A stretch of 64,000 bases of DNA from Oscillospiraceae bacterium (GTDB lineage Bacteria; Bacillota; Clostridia; Oscillospirales; Oscillospiraceae): assembly GCA_020025515.1 (NCBI GenBank), contig JAHHRZ010000009.1, positions 1-64,000 of the forward strand. The letters run 5' to 3'. Position 1 is the first letter of the stretch. Every line of letters starts with the position of its first letter. The notes under the pieces are model-generated. The model was not told where the DNA came from. It saw only the letters and a list, made by a program, of their open reading frames with translations, and did no database searches. Below, piece by piece: positions 7,851 to 16,781 of the stretch. The position numbers were made by a program, and so were the translations under genes.

Positions 7851-8344
7851 TGATGAAAAAAGAAGAGGCCGCTTCCGCTGCAACGGAAACGACCCCAAAG
7901 AGTGAACCTGCTGTCAGTCTACTAACTGATCCGATAAAAGTCAAGGTCAAGCATGAGAAGATCGCCATCAACGATCTACGGGAGCTCCGGATTAGCCGTC
8001 AAATCCCTGCAAGGGAGATGGTTGCGGTCGTACAAAAGATTTACCCAAAGTACGACAAGACAATCCAGAGCAAGTGCGAAAATGGAGACGCTTATGGGAT
8101 TGGTCTACGGCCTGATGCGCTGAATGCACTGTATACAGCGTTTGCGCCAGAGGCCATACAAGCTACAGGCAACCGCAAGAAGGAACGACACCGATTGACT
8201 TGTCGAGTATCAGCCCGGCTTGAAAAAACGGATTATGAACGGTTGCAACAGCTTATTAAGGCCGATGGATATAGCACCATGCAAGAATGGCTTGCATGGA
8301 TGGTCAAGCAATATATCCAGAGAAAGGATGGTGCTGATGTTTGA
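7850..8344 (+). CDS. Hypothetical early protein with ribbon-helix-helix-like C-terminus
   Basis: 164 residues. An Ala/Glu-rich N-terminus is followed by an XRE-like middle part (LRISRQIPAREMVAVVQ) and a C-terminal segment (about 115-158) beginning LTCRVSARLEKTDYERLQQL that looks like a ribbon-helix-helix DNA-binding unit. Probably a regulator or a single-strand/DNA-binding accessory; no named family recognised. It overlaps the next gene by 8 bases. Confidence 0.65.
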   Translation: MMKKEEAASAATETTPKSEPAVSLLTDPIKVKVKHEKIAINDLRELRISRQIPAREMVAVVQKIYPKYDKTIQSKCENGDAYGIGLRPDALNALYTAFAPEAIQATGNRKKERHRLTCRVSARLEKTDYERLQQLIKADGYSTMQEWLAWMVKQYIQRKDGADV

Positions 8345-8558
8345 CACGCAGCTTGCTGCGGAAGCACAAGCGAAATATTGTCAGGAAAGAGGCTATCCAG
8401 AATTTGCCCCATATGATGGGGCCTGCCACCACTGTGGCAGGGATATCTATAAACGAATTGTGTGGGCGGATGGTAAGAATACTGGTATTACTGTTGAGTC
8501 GGCTGGACATGGACTGGTTACCGGATGCCCGCATTGCCACTACAGTTTTTGTGAATAA
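8337..8558 (+). CDS. Small zinc-ribbon protein
   Basis: 73 residues with two Cys pairs, CHHC (about 29-32) and CPHC (about 65-68), typical of a treble-clef or zinc-ribbon fold. The start at 8337 overlaps the previous gene. Common in phage early operons; function unknown. Confidence 0.7.
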   Translation: MFDTQLAAEAQAKYCQERGYPEFAPYDGACHHCGRDIYKRIVWADGKNTGITVESAGHGLVTGCPHCHYSFCE

Positions 8559-8571
8559 GGAGGAATTAAAG

Positions 8572-8856
8572 ATGCCACGATTTTATTTCACTTACGGATC
8601 AGAGGGCCAGCCATTTGTTGGCGGCTGGACTGTCGTTGAGGCCCCTGATTCTCAGGCCGCACAAGCGGCATTTCAGGTGTTTCACCCCTGTAAGGTGCCG
8701 GGATGCCTCAACTGCTGTAGCGTTTATCCTGAGGATAGATTCAAACAAACTAGCATGTCTGTTCACGGGAATCTTGGTGCTCGTTGCCACGAAATCATCA
8801 GGATTCGGCAGGAAAAGACAAACGCCTATGAAGAACCTGGGGTGATGATTTTATGA
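8572..8856 (+). CDS. Hypothetical early protein
   Basis: 94 residues beginning MPRFYFTYGS, with an AAGGAGG site before 8572. Contains a CLNCC cluster in the middle. It overlaps the next gene by 4 bases (ATGA). Not recognised as a named family. Confidence 0.7.
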   Translation: MPRFYFTYGSEGQPFVGGWTVVEAPDSQAAQAAFQVFHPCKVPGCLNCCSVYPEDRFKQTSMSVHGNLGARCHEIIRIRQEKTNAYEEPGVMIL

Positions 8857-9221
8857 AAGGTGTAGTCGTTACCACTGACTTGGAAATCCATGTCCAAGAT
8901 TTTAGAGAACCTCTATACAAAACGGTAGGTGCTGCTGTTGGGGGGTACATCGAACATGTTCATCCCATGGGCTTAAAACGCCCCTATTGCATGATCGTGA
9001 ACGAAGAAGGATTGTTGGAAAATCTACCAATAAATAGCATCGGATGCCTGCTGTATGGAACGGCGCTCCACCAATGCCAGATTGTTGGCGATATTGTGAT
9101 TATGAAAGATGGCTTCCGTAATGGAGCCCCGGATATTGTTGGCCTCACTGACAAAGAGGCTGACAGCATCTCAAAAGAATTTGTCGCTCTGATTGCAGAG
9201 TTGAAAGGAGAACAATCATGA
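8853..9221 (+). CDS. DUF3846-like protein
   Basis: 122 residues resembling the DUF3846 family found in phages and conjugative elements: a strand-rich first half with VGGYIEHVHP and YCMIVNEEG, then the small-residue turn GCLLYGTALHQ. Members have no established activity. It overlaps both neighbours by 4 bases, so it is translationally coupled to the ATPase gene. Confidence 0.75.
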   Translation: MKGVVVTTDLEIHVQDFREPLYKTVGAAVGGYIEHVHPMGLKRPYCMIVNEEGLLENLPINSIGCLLYGTALHQCQIVGDIVIMKDGFRNGAPDIVGLTDKEADSISKEFVALIAELKGEQS

Positions 9222-10171
9222 TTAGAAACCCTAACGATATCCAGGAAGGAACCAAAAAAATTCGGATGCTGATTGCAGGCTATCCCGGAATTGGAAAATC
9301 TACATTGGCACTCTCTGCGCCCAGACCGCTCCATATCGATGTAGACTTCGGCATTGATCGTATCGAGCCCCAGTACCGCAAGCCTTATATCCAGCCTAAA
9401 AGCTACGAGGAGATTCTGACAGACCTGGTTCCTGCAAATCTACAGGACTTTGATACTCTGGTCTTCGATACCGGAGGAAAGCTCATTTCTCTTATGTCCC
9501 TATGGGCTGTAAAGAAGGACCCCAAGTACGGGCAGCGTGACGGAAGCCTTTCCCTCAAAGGATACGGCTTTGTTGGCAAGGAGTTCGTCCGGCTCATGGA
9601 CTACTGCTTCTACGAGCTTGGAAAGAACATCGTCATTGTTTTCCACGCAACCGAGGAAAAGGATGGAGACAACACCCGGCTTCGCATCAAGGTAGAGGGT
9701 CAGACAAAGAACAATGTCTGGGAACCCATGGATTTGGGAGGCTTTGTCGAGATGTACGGAGCAGACCGGACTATCGGATTCAGTAACTGCGAACGGTATT
9801 TTGCGAAGGGTACCAGAGGTATTTCCGGTATCTGGAAGATTCCGACACTGAATCATTCGAGCGCTAACGATTTCTTGACAAAGCTATTTGACGAGTACAA
9901 CGCCAAAGCTGCTGCAGAAGTCCAGCAGAACGCAGCCAACCAAGCTGCATATGATGCCGCAATGGCGGAAGGGCGACAAATCATCGAAAGTGTTATCGAT
10001 GCTGCTACCGCAAACGAAGCTATGCCTCAGATCAAAAATATCAAGCATGCTCTGACATCCGAAAAAGAGATTGGTGTTGCATTCAACGCACGCATCCGTG
10101 AATGTGGTCTTTTCTGGGACAAGGTCCTGAAAGAATATACCTTGGCACAAAAGGAGAAAGGGGTTGAGTAA
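9218..10171 (+). CDS. RecA-like P-loop ATPase (phage Sak4-type recombination protein)
   Basis: 317 residues with Walker A GYPGIGKST at 21-29, a Walker B-like strand (FDTLVFDTGG, about 78-87) and a RecA-core organisation, followed by an Ala/Gln-rich helical C-terminus (about 230-317). The family is usually annotated as a phage nucleotide-binding protein; related Sak4 proteins assist single-strand annealing. It is followed directly by an exonuclease-like gene and SSB, the classic composition of a phage recombination module. Confidence 0.85.
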   Translation: MIRNPNDIQEGTKKIRMLIAGYPGIGKSTLALSAPRPLHIDVDFGIDRIEPQYRKPYIQPKSYEEILTDLVPANLQDFDTLVFDTGGKLISLMSLWAVKKDPKYGQRDGSLSLKGYGFVGKEFVRLMDYCFYELGKNIVIVFHATEEKDGDNTRLRIKVEGQTKNNVWEPMDLGGFVEMYGADRTIGFSNCERYFAKGTRGISGIWKIPTLNHSSANDFLTKLFDEYNAKAAAEVQQNAANQAAYDAAMAEGRQIIESVIDAATANEAMPQIKNIKHALTSEKEIGVAFNARIRECGLFWDKVLKEYTLAQKEKGVE

Positions 10172-10786
10172 ATGGAAGACCGCTATCTCATGACCCATTC
10201 CCTGCTGTCTTCTTGGCTGTACACGATGAAAGAAAATCCATATGAAGACGCCACCAGTGATCGGGACTCGTTTGCTGAATTTCTGCAAGTGCTCCGCAGA
10301 GAACCAACCCCAACAACGGAGGCGATGTGGAATGGTATCGTTTTTGAGGATTTGGTAACGGACATTGTAAACGGGCATGGAAACCAGAAAGACCGATGGT
10401 ATGATGCAGCCACAAAAGTTGCTCACATTGTAGGTGGTGGAGTTTTGCAGTTCCGGGCAAAAAAAGAAATTCCAGTCAACGGACTCACTCTGGTGCTGTA
10501 CGGACGGTTTGACTGCTTGAAAGCTGGCGAAATTTACGACATTAAGTTTTCCAAGAGCTATGATCGCGGAAAATACTTTTCTAGCACTCAGCACCCTACC
10601 TATCTCGAGCTCATGCCAGAGGCCTCACGCTTCACTTACTTGGTCAGTAACGGCACAGATGTGTGGAAGGAGACCTACTACCGTGAGGAAACACCCAGCA
10701 TCTGCCCCATAATCTCCGATTTCCTGGACTGGCTTTCCAAAATGAATCTCCTGGACCTGTACAAGCAAAAGTGGGTTGCAAAATAA
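10172..10786 (+). CDS. PD-(D/E)XK nuclease-family protein
   Basis: 204 residues. The core motif is Asp114 in GRFDCL and D123-I-K125 in EIYDIKFSK; an upstream acidic residue at FED (about 60) completes the likely metal site. Probably a 5'-3' exonuclease working with the ATPase upstream. It starts one base after the preceding stop. A 127-bp gap without convincing genes follows. Confidence 0.8.
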   Translation: MEDRYLMTHSLLSSWLYTMKENPYEDATSDRDSFAEFLQVLRREPTPTTEAMWNGIVFEDLVTDIVNGHGNQKDRWYDAATKVAHIVGGGVLQFRAKKEIPVNGLTLVLYGRFDCLKAGEIYDIKFSKSYDRGKYFSSTQHPTYLELMPEASRFTYLVSNGTDVWKETYYREETPSICPIISDFLDWLSKMNLLDLYKQKWVAK

Positions 10787-10913
10787 ACGGTCCGATGCAC
10801 GAACGCTTGGCAGACACAACTATTGGCATTAACCGAAAACAGCGAATGACAGTTGCAGTTGATCGGGTAGAAGGATCAGAATGACTTTTGGATTTGATTA
10901 AAGGAGGAATTAC

Positions 10914-11126
10914 ATGAACGAGAATAATTGCACCTTTGCAAACAACATCACCATCTCAGGCGATGAATACTACGAATTGGTAACTGCAAAGGCTCAGTTG
11001 GACCTCATTTTGGCGTGTTCCGGAGCAAACAACTGCGGCTCCGGTGAGATTATCAAGCAGGTCAAGAAATCCAGGGATTGTTATAGCAAGGAGGCCAGCC
11101 ATGAGTATTTACGACCCCAACTGTGA
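10914..11126 (+). CDS. Small hypothetical protein
   Basis: 70 residues with an AAAGGAGG site. Acidic N-terminus and a predicted helix (EYYELVTAKAQLDLILA). It overlaps the next gene by 26 bases. Family not recognised. Confidence 0.65.
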   Translation: MNENNCTFANNITISGDEYYELVTAKAQLDLILACSGANNCGSGEIIKQVKKSRDCYSKEASHEYLRPQL

Positions 11127-11292
11127 TGGCAATCGGTCCGATTGCTTTGCATTTTGCGATGGAAAGTGTGTGCTATTAAGAGACACTAGGTTTGGGCGCC
11201 CGTGTCCGTTCTACAAGGGCAGGGAACAGTGCGCTGAGGAAGAGCAAAATCGGCAAGAACGCCTAATGCAGTATTGTGGAGCTTTGGATTAG
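11101..11292 (+). CDS. Small cysteine-rich hypothetical protein
   Basis: 63 residues with eight or so cysteines (CDGNRSDCFAFCDGKC ... CPFY), likely zinc-binding. AAGGAGG precedes 11101. Commonly found before ssb in clostridial phages; function unknown. Confidence 0.65.
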   Translation: MSIYDPNCDGNRSDCFAFCDGKCVLLRDTRFGRPCPFYKGREQCAEEEQNRQERLMQYCGALD

Positions 11293-11302
11293 GAGGGCTA
11301 CC

Positions 11303-11812
11303 ATGTTGAATCACATTATCCTTATGGGTCGCCTTACCCGGGACCCGGAGCTCCGACGCACAGGCAGCGGAATTGCTGTGGCTTCCTTCTCCATTGCCGT
11401 TGACCGGGACTTCGGTTCCAAGGAGACCGGCGAAAAGGAAACGGATTTCATTGACATCGTGGCATGGCGTCAGACTGCGGAGTTCGTCTCCAAGTACTTC
11501 GCCAAGGGCCGCATGGCAGTAGTCTCCGGTCGGCTGCAAATCCGGAACTGGAACGACAAAGATGGCAACAAGCGCCGCAGTGCCGAGGTTGTGGCAGACA
11601 ATGTCTACTTCGGTGACAGTAAGCGTGATGGAGAAAGCGGCGGCTATTCCAATAGCAGCTACTCCGGTGGTGGTTATAGTGCCGGAAACAGCTACGGCTC
11701 CGGCAGCTACAACGCTCCCATCAATCCTGCCAACTACAACGCTGCTCCTGCTCCCGCCGCCCCTGCAAGCGATTTCGCTATGCTGGAGGATGACGGTCAG
11801 CTGCCGTTCTAA
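11303..11812 (+). CDS. ssb: Single-stranded DNA-binding protein
   Basis: 169 residues. The OB fold occupies about 1-110 (MLNHIILMGRLTRDPELR at the start, WRQTAEFVSKYF in the middle). A low-complexity Gly/Ser/Ala/Pro linker follows (about 115-158), and the acidic tip DDGQLPF ends the protein, the conserved partner-binding end of bacterial SSBs. It coats single strands during phage replication and recruits partners through the tip. AGGAGGG precedes the ATG at 11303. Confidence 0.97.
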   Translation: MLNHIILMGRLTRDPELRRTGSGIAVASFSIAVDRDFGSKETGEKETDFIDIVAWRQTAEFVSKYFAKGRMAVVSGRLQIRNWNDKDGNKRRSAEVVADNVYFGDSKRDGESGGYSNSSYSGGGYSAGNSYGSGSYNAPINPANYNAAPAPAAPASDFAMLEDDGQLPF

Positions 11813-11819
11813 TTACATA

Positions 11820-11841
11820 GGCACCCTGATCCCAGGGTGCC
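11820..11841 (+). terminator. Hairpin after ssb
   Basis: GGCACCCTG and CAGGGTGCC form a perfect 9-bp stem with a 4-base loop, without a strong T-run. Probably an attenuator or mRNA-stabilising hairpin between ssb and the replication gene. Confidence 0.5.
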
Positions 11842-11863
11842 TTAAACAAAGGGGATGATTACC

Positions 11864-12658
11864 ATGGCAAATTATCGAAATATTAGTATGAGCTTTTGGG
11901 AGGACAGCAAAGTTGTTGATGATTTTACACCGGAAGACCGGTACATCTATCTCTACTGCATGACCAATCCTCATACAAATCTATGCGGTTGTTATGAGGT
12001 CAGTATCAAGCAGATAGCTCGGGAGACTGGCTATAATGAGGACTCCATCAATCACCTGCTCAGGCGGCTGGATACGGCACATAATGTTATCCGCTATGAT
12101 GCAGCCTCAAAAGAGCTCCTTCTGGTCAACTGGGCGAAATATAACTGGTCAGGCAGCGATAAGCTTAACAAGCCGCTGCTAGCTGAAATACGCAAGGTTA
12201 AGTGTGATCGTTTCCGGTCGTATTTGGCGGACCGATACAATGATCGTTCCAATGTTGTCCAGCCATATGAACCAGAGGAAGATGTAAGGTCTGACGCAGA
12301 ACGCCACAAGTACGGCGAATATGGATGGGTACGCTTGTCTAACGACGAACATACCAGATTGCTGGCAGACTTGGGGGAAGACGAACTCAACCGCTGCATA
12401 AGGTATGTTGACGAATCCGCCCAGGCTACGGGGAACAAGAACAAGTGGAAGGACTGGAATTTGGTCCTGAGGAAGTGCTACCGGAATCGCTGGGGTCTGG
12501 AAAACAGCTATAAGCAGTCAAGCAAAAGCAGAGCGAGTGCAACCGCAGAGGCCCAGACCAGACAGGTCCAGGCAGGGGCAGATGGGCTTGGAGATTTCGA
12601 GCGTGAGGCAATTAGGCGTATGATCCGCGAGGGAGAAGCAAATGACAAAAGTATCTGA
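11864..12658 (+). CDS. Phage replication initiation-like protein (DnaD-type N-terminus)
   Basis: 264 residues. The first 110 residues look like the winged-helix N-terminus of phage replisome organisers (NISMSFWEDSKV ... LYCMTNPHTNLCGCYEVS ... NYNEDSIN-like helix). A DnaD-like helical part follows further on (about 150-205), and the tail is Arg/Glu-rich. The ATG at 11864 is better spaced from the AAAGGGG site than the one at 11855. No separate helicase loader is visible, so it may recruit the host helicase directly. Confidence 0.75.
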   Translation: MANYRNISMSFWEDSKVVDDFTPEDRYIYLYCMTNPHTNLCGCYEVSIKQIARETGYNEDSINHLLRRLDTAHNVIRYDAASKELLLVNWAKYNWSGSDKLNKPLLAEIRKVKCDRFRSYLADRYNDRSNVVQPYEPEEDVRSDAERHKYGEYGWVRLSNDEHTRLLADLGEDELNRCIRYVDESAQATGNKNKWKDWNLVLRKCYRNRWGLENSYKQSSKSRASATAEAQTRQVQAGADGLGDFEREAIRRMIREGEANDKSI

Positions 12659-12839
12659 GATTACATACGCCGCCGCAATCTTACTTTTTGGGATCGGCAT
12701 ATTGTTGGCTGATTCTTTGATGCTGACCTTATCTGGGTTTACCGTCCTTTTCGTAATTTTCACTATTGCAGGCGCATTGGTGTTGATGGGTAATAAACTT
12801 GAGCGAAAGGAAGCAGAAAGAGAAAGAAATGAACAGTAA
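12642..12839 (+). CDS. Small membrane protein
   Basis: 65 residues with two hydrophobic helices (about 9-26 and 30-50) and a charged Lys/Glu tail. It overlaps its neighbours on both sides. Function unknown; could be an early membrane effector. Confidence 0.6.
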   Translation: MTKVSEITYAAAILLFGIGILLADSLMLTLSGFTVLFVIFTIAGALVLMGNKLERKEAERERNEQ

Positions 12840-13338
12840 AGATCCGAAGAGGCAGCTGCTCGGTAAAATTGCGAAGCAAATTGGGCAGCGATTTGAAGCA
12901 AGGCTTGATACATCGTTTGAGTATTACGCGCGCCGTGGATACGCAATTATTGAAAAGACACCAGAGCCTATGCGTCCTACACAGAGTCTCGGCAATGGAA
13001 AGTTTATTGCCTACTACGAAAAAAAGGCGCAGACAGATTATAAAGGCACCATAAGAGGCGGCCGATCAATCATATTTGAAGCCAAATTCACTTCCGCCGG
13101 TCGGATGGAGCAGAGCAGAGTACTTGAAAACCAAGCAGACTACATGGACCGTCATCAAGCACTTGGTGCCAGGTGCTTCGTGGTGGCTGGGTTTTCCACC
13201 GGTGGTGTCTACCGAATCCCCTGGGAGATTTGGAGAGACATGAAAACGCATTTTGGCCGAAAGTACATTACTGAGGCTGATTTGGAAAAATATCGAGTGC
13301 AGACAGCGTGGAATGGAACACTGATGCTGCTCGACTAA
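12829..13338 (+). CDS. RecU-like Holliday junction resolvase
   Basis: 169 residues of the RecU fold, a PD-(D/E)XK-type resolvase that cuts four-way junctions. Catalytic candidates are Asp70 (QTDYKG) and the E84-A-K86 motif (IFEAKF). The GKFIAYYEKK and ENQADYMDRHQALG segments are typical. An upstream TTG at 12799 is possible, but the ATG at 12829 matches family length better. It fits the phage recombination set with the ATPase, nuclease and SSB. Confidence 0.82.
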   Translation: MNSKDPKRQLLGKIAKQIGQRFEARLDTSFEYYARRGYAIIEKTPEPMRPTQSLGNGKFIAYYEKKAQTDYKGTIRGGRSIIFEAKFTSAGRMEQSRVLENQADYMDRHQALGARCFVVAGFSTGGVYRIPWEIWRDMKTHFGRKYITEADLEKYRVQTAWNGTLMLLD

Positions 13339-13356
13339 CCGAAAGGAGTATTAACC

Positions 13357-14109
13357 ATGAGTGAAATTTCTATGTATGAGGCTCAGAAGAAAAAGATGCA
13401 GGGCCTTTGCGACGAGCACAACCTTGTCTATCGGTTCATCAAGGACAAGTACCCGATAACATTTACGATCCAACCGATCCAGGGTGTTGAAGCCCAAATG
13501 ACCATGCTGGAAAATGTTGAAGAGGTTGGCTATACGAGCCCTGATGCATCTATGACCTGGATTTTTGAGGACGGCCTGCTGTCCACTAAAGTCCAAGGCG
13601 GGACATTTTCCATCAGTAAGACACTGCGGACCAAGATGGAAAACATCCTGCTCAAGATGATTAGCTATTGGCAACAGTATTTCTTCCGGGATGTGATTGA
13701 GCGTGGTGCGCTGAAATCCGGCACCATGCCCGCAATCGATGAAGATGACGCAGATGATACCGATGAAGTCCCGAGTAGGGAGCTGCCAGACGAATCTGAG
13801 CCTTTGGGAGAACTGGATGATGACAGTGATCTCCCCGATACAGACGAGGTAGACGACTCTGATGATGACACCGGAGATGTCCCCATTGACCCTGAGAGCC
13901 CCGATGTTCGTGAGGCCATTCGCATTGTGCGAATGGAAAACAAGGCCAGCACATCCCTGTTGCAACGCCGCATGAATGTTGGATTTGCGTATGCAGCACG
14001 CCTCATGGATACGCTGGAAGATCTTGGCGTAGTTGGCCCCTATCAGGGATCGGCCCCCCGTGAAGTCCTCCCTGCCGATGTCCCGGATGACATTGGATTG
14101 GAGGGCTAA
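13357..14109 (+). CDS. Orphan FtsK gamma-domain protein
   Basis: 250 residues in three parts. The N-terminal region of unknown fold (about 1-125) is followed by a very acidic Asp/Glu linker (about 126-182). The C-terminal winged helix (about 183-245; ASTSLLQRRMNVGFAYAARL) matches the FtsK/SpoIIIE gamma domain. In FtsK that domain reads polar 8-mers (KOPS/SRS) on the chromosome; here the motor domain is missing. It may tether a phage complex to DNA or regulate host FtsK/SpoIIIE; this is inference. Confidence 0.8.
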   Translation: MSEISMYEAQKKKMQGLCDEHNLVYRFIKDKYPITFTIQPIQGVEAQMTMLENVEEVGYTSPDASMTWIFEDGLLSTKVQGGTFSISKTLRTKMENILLKMISYWQQYFFRDVIERGALKSGTMPAIDEDDADDTDEVPSRELPDESEPLGELDDDSDLPDTDEVDDSDDDTGDVPIDPESPDVREAIRIVRMENKASTSLLQRRMNVGFAYAARLMDTLEDLGVVGPYQGSAPREVLPADVPDDIGLEG

Positions 14110-14112
14110 AAA

Positions 14113-14991
14113 ATGAAAAATGCCTTGCGACGGATAAGAGGAGAAAGCCAGAAAAACATTGTCAAACTCTTAGATCAGCTCAGTGGTAAATACTCAGCCT
14201 GGGAAGTTTGGCAAGATTTTATCACTATGTCGGCAATAAGCATTGCCAACACACTCGGTGGTCCATATGTGCAGGAACGGGAGAAAACATACCGTGACCG
14301 GATGCAAAAATACACCGAAAAAGAGCAGCTAGTGTTCCCTCAGATGTTCGCCGAAATGGTCGCAGAACTGGACAGCAATCCAGATCAGGATTTCCTCGGA
14401 GACCTGTTCATGTCACTGGGTTTAGGGAATGAATGGAAGGGACAGTTTTTCACTCCCTACTCCGTCTGCAAGGCAATGGCAGGGAGTACATACCGCACAG
14501 ATCTGAAGGAAAAAGTTGAAAAGAAAGGTTGGGTATCTGTTTCTGATCCTGCATGCGGTGCAGGTGCATTGCTAATTGCATTTGCCAACGAGTGCAGAGT
14601 AAATCACATCAACTATCAAACATCTGTGTTATTTGTGGCACAGGATCTGGACTTTCTGGCTGGGATGATGTGTTACATTCAGCTGAGCCTTTTGGGCTGT
14701 GCCGGATATGTGTGTGTCGACGATTCCATTGCACGGCCTTCCACCAGCTATGATGACCGGGGCCTGCTCCCGGTCGAAGGCTCCCGAATCTGGTATACGC
14801 CCATGTATCATTTCGATATTTGGCAATGGCGCCGAGCTGCTTGCCAGATGGATCTAATGATTCGGAGCCATAAGGAGGCCACGGTGGCAGCTCAAGCTGC
14901 AGCTGTGCCGGCTTCCGAATGTATCAAACCAGAAGGTCCGGCTATGCCTCCCATCACTGAGGGGAAGGCTGGCCAACTGACATTTTTCTAA
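14113..14991 (+). CDS. N-6 DNA methylase-like protein lacking the NPPY motif
   Basis: 292 residues resembling type I HsdM methylases: GQFFTPYSVCKAM (about 116-128), the SAM-binding DPACGAGALL (about 144-153) and VAQDLD (about 175-180). The catalytic (N/D)PP(Y/F) motif expected some 40 residues later is not present; the segment reads IWYTPMYHF instead. The protein may bind SAM without ordinary adenine methylation. No specificity or restriction subunit is nearby. Confidence 0.75.
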   Translation: MKNALRRIRGESQKNIVKLLDQLSGKYSAWEVWQDFITMSAISIANTLGGPYVQEREKTYRDRMQKYTEKEQLVFPQMFAEMVAELDSNPDQDFLGDLFMSLGLGNEWKGQFFTPYSVCKAMAGSTYRTDLKEKVEKKGWVSVSDPACGAGALLIAFANECRVNHINYQTSVLFVAQDLDFLAGMMCYIQLSLLGCAGYVCVDDSIARPSTSYDDRGLLPVEGSRIWYTPMYHFDIWQWRRAACQMDLMIRSHKEATVAAQAAAVPASECIKPEGPAMPPITEGKAGQLTFF

Positions 14992-15007
14992 CCGAAAGGA
15001 GAAAACA

Positions 15008-16432
15008 ATGGCTGAAACAATTATGGAGCGTGAAGATGCTCACCTTACCAGAGAAGGCTGGAAGATGACCGAAATCGAGTATATCCCTGTGGTTTGCCTG
15101 CGCCCCCATCCGGACAACCCCCGGAAAGATTTGGGTGACATCACAGAACTGGCTGACAGCATCCGGGCCCAGGGAATCATGCAGAATCTTACGGTAATCC
15201 CTTGTGAGGATGAAGAAAACGCCTATACCGTGATTATCGGTCACCGGCGCCTGGCTGCGGCAAAGGCAGCGGGACTCACGGAAGTGCCCTGTATCGTAAC
15301 CTACATGACCCGGAAGGAGCAGCTGTCTACGATGCTGCTTGAGAATATGCAGCGCTCTGACCTCTCCCCCTATGAAGAAGCCCAGGGATTCCAGATGATG
15401 CTGGATTTGGGCGAAACGGTGGAAACCATTGCTAGGGAAAGTGGCTTCTCGCAGGCCACGGTTCGCCGCCGTGTGAAGATGATGGAACTTGACCAGGATA
15501 TCCTGAAACAGGTATCCTCAGAACGGCAGCTCTCCCTGTCTGACTTTGACCGGCTGGCCAAAATTGACAACTTGGCTCAGCGCAACGAAGTGCTGAAGAC
15601 AATCGGCACCGATAATTTCAACCAGGAATTTGCTCAGAAGTTCCGGCATCAGGAAATCCAGAAAGGCATTGTAGCGCTTGTAAAAGAAACCAGGCGTCTG
15701 AAGGCAAAAAAAATGGACAAGCACGATACCTGGAGTGGTGACTATGAGCAGATCAAGAGCTACAAGCTCAGCGAATGGGACCGGAAATCCCACATAGAGC
15801 CGAACAGCAAGGGCAAGAAGCTCTTTTACTACATCGAGGAGTATTCCGGTGAGGTCAAATTTTACATCGAGAAGGAGAAAAAGCGGGCTGCACCGGTACG
15901 CCGGTCTCAGGCGGAGATTGAGCGTGAAAAGCGAATTGCCGAGGCATGGGAAAAGGCAGAAGCTCTCAATGAAACCACCAGATCCATGCGGAAGGAGTTT
16001 GTTGACGGCCTTTGCCTGACTAATAAAAATAGGGAGGCTATGTTGGCCGGCGCGGTCAGCGCTTGTATCGTGAAAGCTATTGGATATTCCTCCAGCGATA
16101 CAAAGTACATCCGCCAGAAGATGGAGCTTGAAGCGGACCACTCCTACTCCAATGATGTGGAGCAGTGCCTGAGCAAGCTGATGCAGGACTTTGATAATCT
16201 GGTGCCGGCTGTCATTTATGGCACCTTCGGCGATAACGATTACAGCTGCAACTACATCAAGGGGTTCAAAAAGGACTTTCCTGTGCATGAGGGCAGCAAG
16301 TATCTGAACGCCGTGTATGATTGGCTGACCTCTTTGGGATATGTTATGTCCGATACTGAGAAGCAACTCCGGGACGGCACCCATGAGATCTTCCACATGA
16401 ACGATGACCCGGAGGAGAAGGCACATGACTAA
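15008..16432 (+). CDS. ParB/RepB/Spo0J-family protein
   Basis: 474 residues. The ParB nuclease/CTPase-like fold is in the first 110 residues, with GHRRLAAAKAAG (about 78-89) and LENMQRSDLSPYEEAQGF (about 115-132). A helix-turn-helix follows (ETIARESGFSQATVRRRVKM). A long C-terminal half of unknown fold contains a basic coiled stretch (about 290-320). Large ParB proteins of this kind are common in phage early arms; a role in DNA partition is not required and the function is open. Confidence 0.88.
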   Translation: MAETIMEREDAHLTREGWKMTEIEYIPVVCLRPHPDNPRKDLGDITELADSIRAQGIMQNLTVIPCEDEENAYTVIIGHRRLAAAKAAGLTEVPCIVTYMTRKEQLSTMLLENMQRSDLSPYEEAQGFQMMLDLGETVETIARESGFSQATVRRRVKMMELDQDILKQVSSERQLSLSDFDRLAKIDNLAQRNEVLKTIGTDNFNQEFAQKFRHQEIQKGIVALVKETRRLKAKKMDKHDTWSGDYEQIKSYKLSEWDRKSHIEPNSKGKKLFYYIEEYSGEVKFYIEKEKKRAAPVRRSQAEIEREKRIAEAWEKAEALNETTRSMRKEFVDGLCLTNKNREAMLAGAVSACIVKAIGYSSSDTKYIRQKMELEADHSYSNDVEQCLSKLMQDFDNLVPAVIYGTFGDNDYSCNYIKGFKKDFPVHEGSKYLNAVYDWLTSLGYVMSDTEKQLRDGTHEIFHMNDDPEEKAHD

Positions 16433-16781
16433 TCTGATTGGAGCATTAAAAAAGCTGAAGGTTCAGACGGGATCCCTGGCCTGCCTTGGCTGCTATCACG
16501 AACACAGCTGCGGAACCCGTGGCTGCGCAATCATTCGGGCGGCTATCGAGGAACTGGAACAGACACGCTGGATTCCGGTGACAGAACGGCTACCGGTCAC
16601 AGAAGATGAGGTGTTGGTTATCGTGTCCGGGGAGCCGACGAGCAACATAGAATTGATCGAAGCGTATGAATTGGCGAGTTATGACCCAGTTCAGGGAGAT
16701 TGGTTCATTGATTCGTATCCTGAGTGGAACATCCGTGAGACCTACATTTTGGATGCCGTTGCCGGAAAACCCGGAAGATGA
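16425..16781 (+). CDS. DUF551-like protein
   Basis: 118 residues. A Cys-rich N-terminus (CLGCYHEHSCGTRGC) is followed by the DUF551 pattern WIPVTERLP ... VLVIVSG ... DWF. Function unknown. It overlaps the ParB stop by 8 bases and uses GGAGGAG. Confidence 0.7.
   Translation: MTNLIGALKKLKVQTGSLACLGCYHEHSCGTRGCAIIRAAIEELEQTRWIPVTERLPVTEDEVLVIVSGEPTSNIELIEAYELASYDPVQGDWFIDSYPEWNIRETYILDAVAGKPGR

Noticed and set aside
10795..10884. 29-codon frame between the nuclease gene and the next gene
   Set aside because: No ribosome binding site and no recognisable pattern; may be a remnant.
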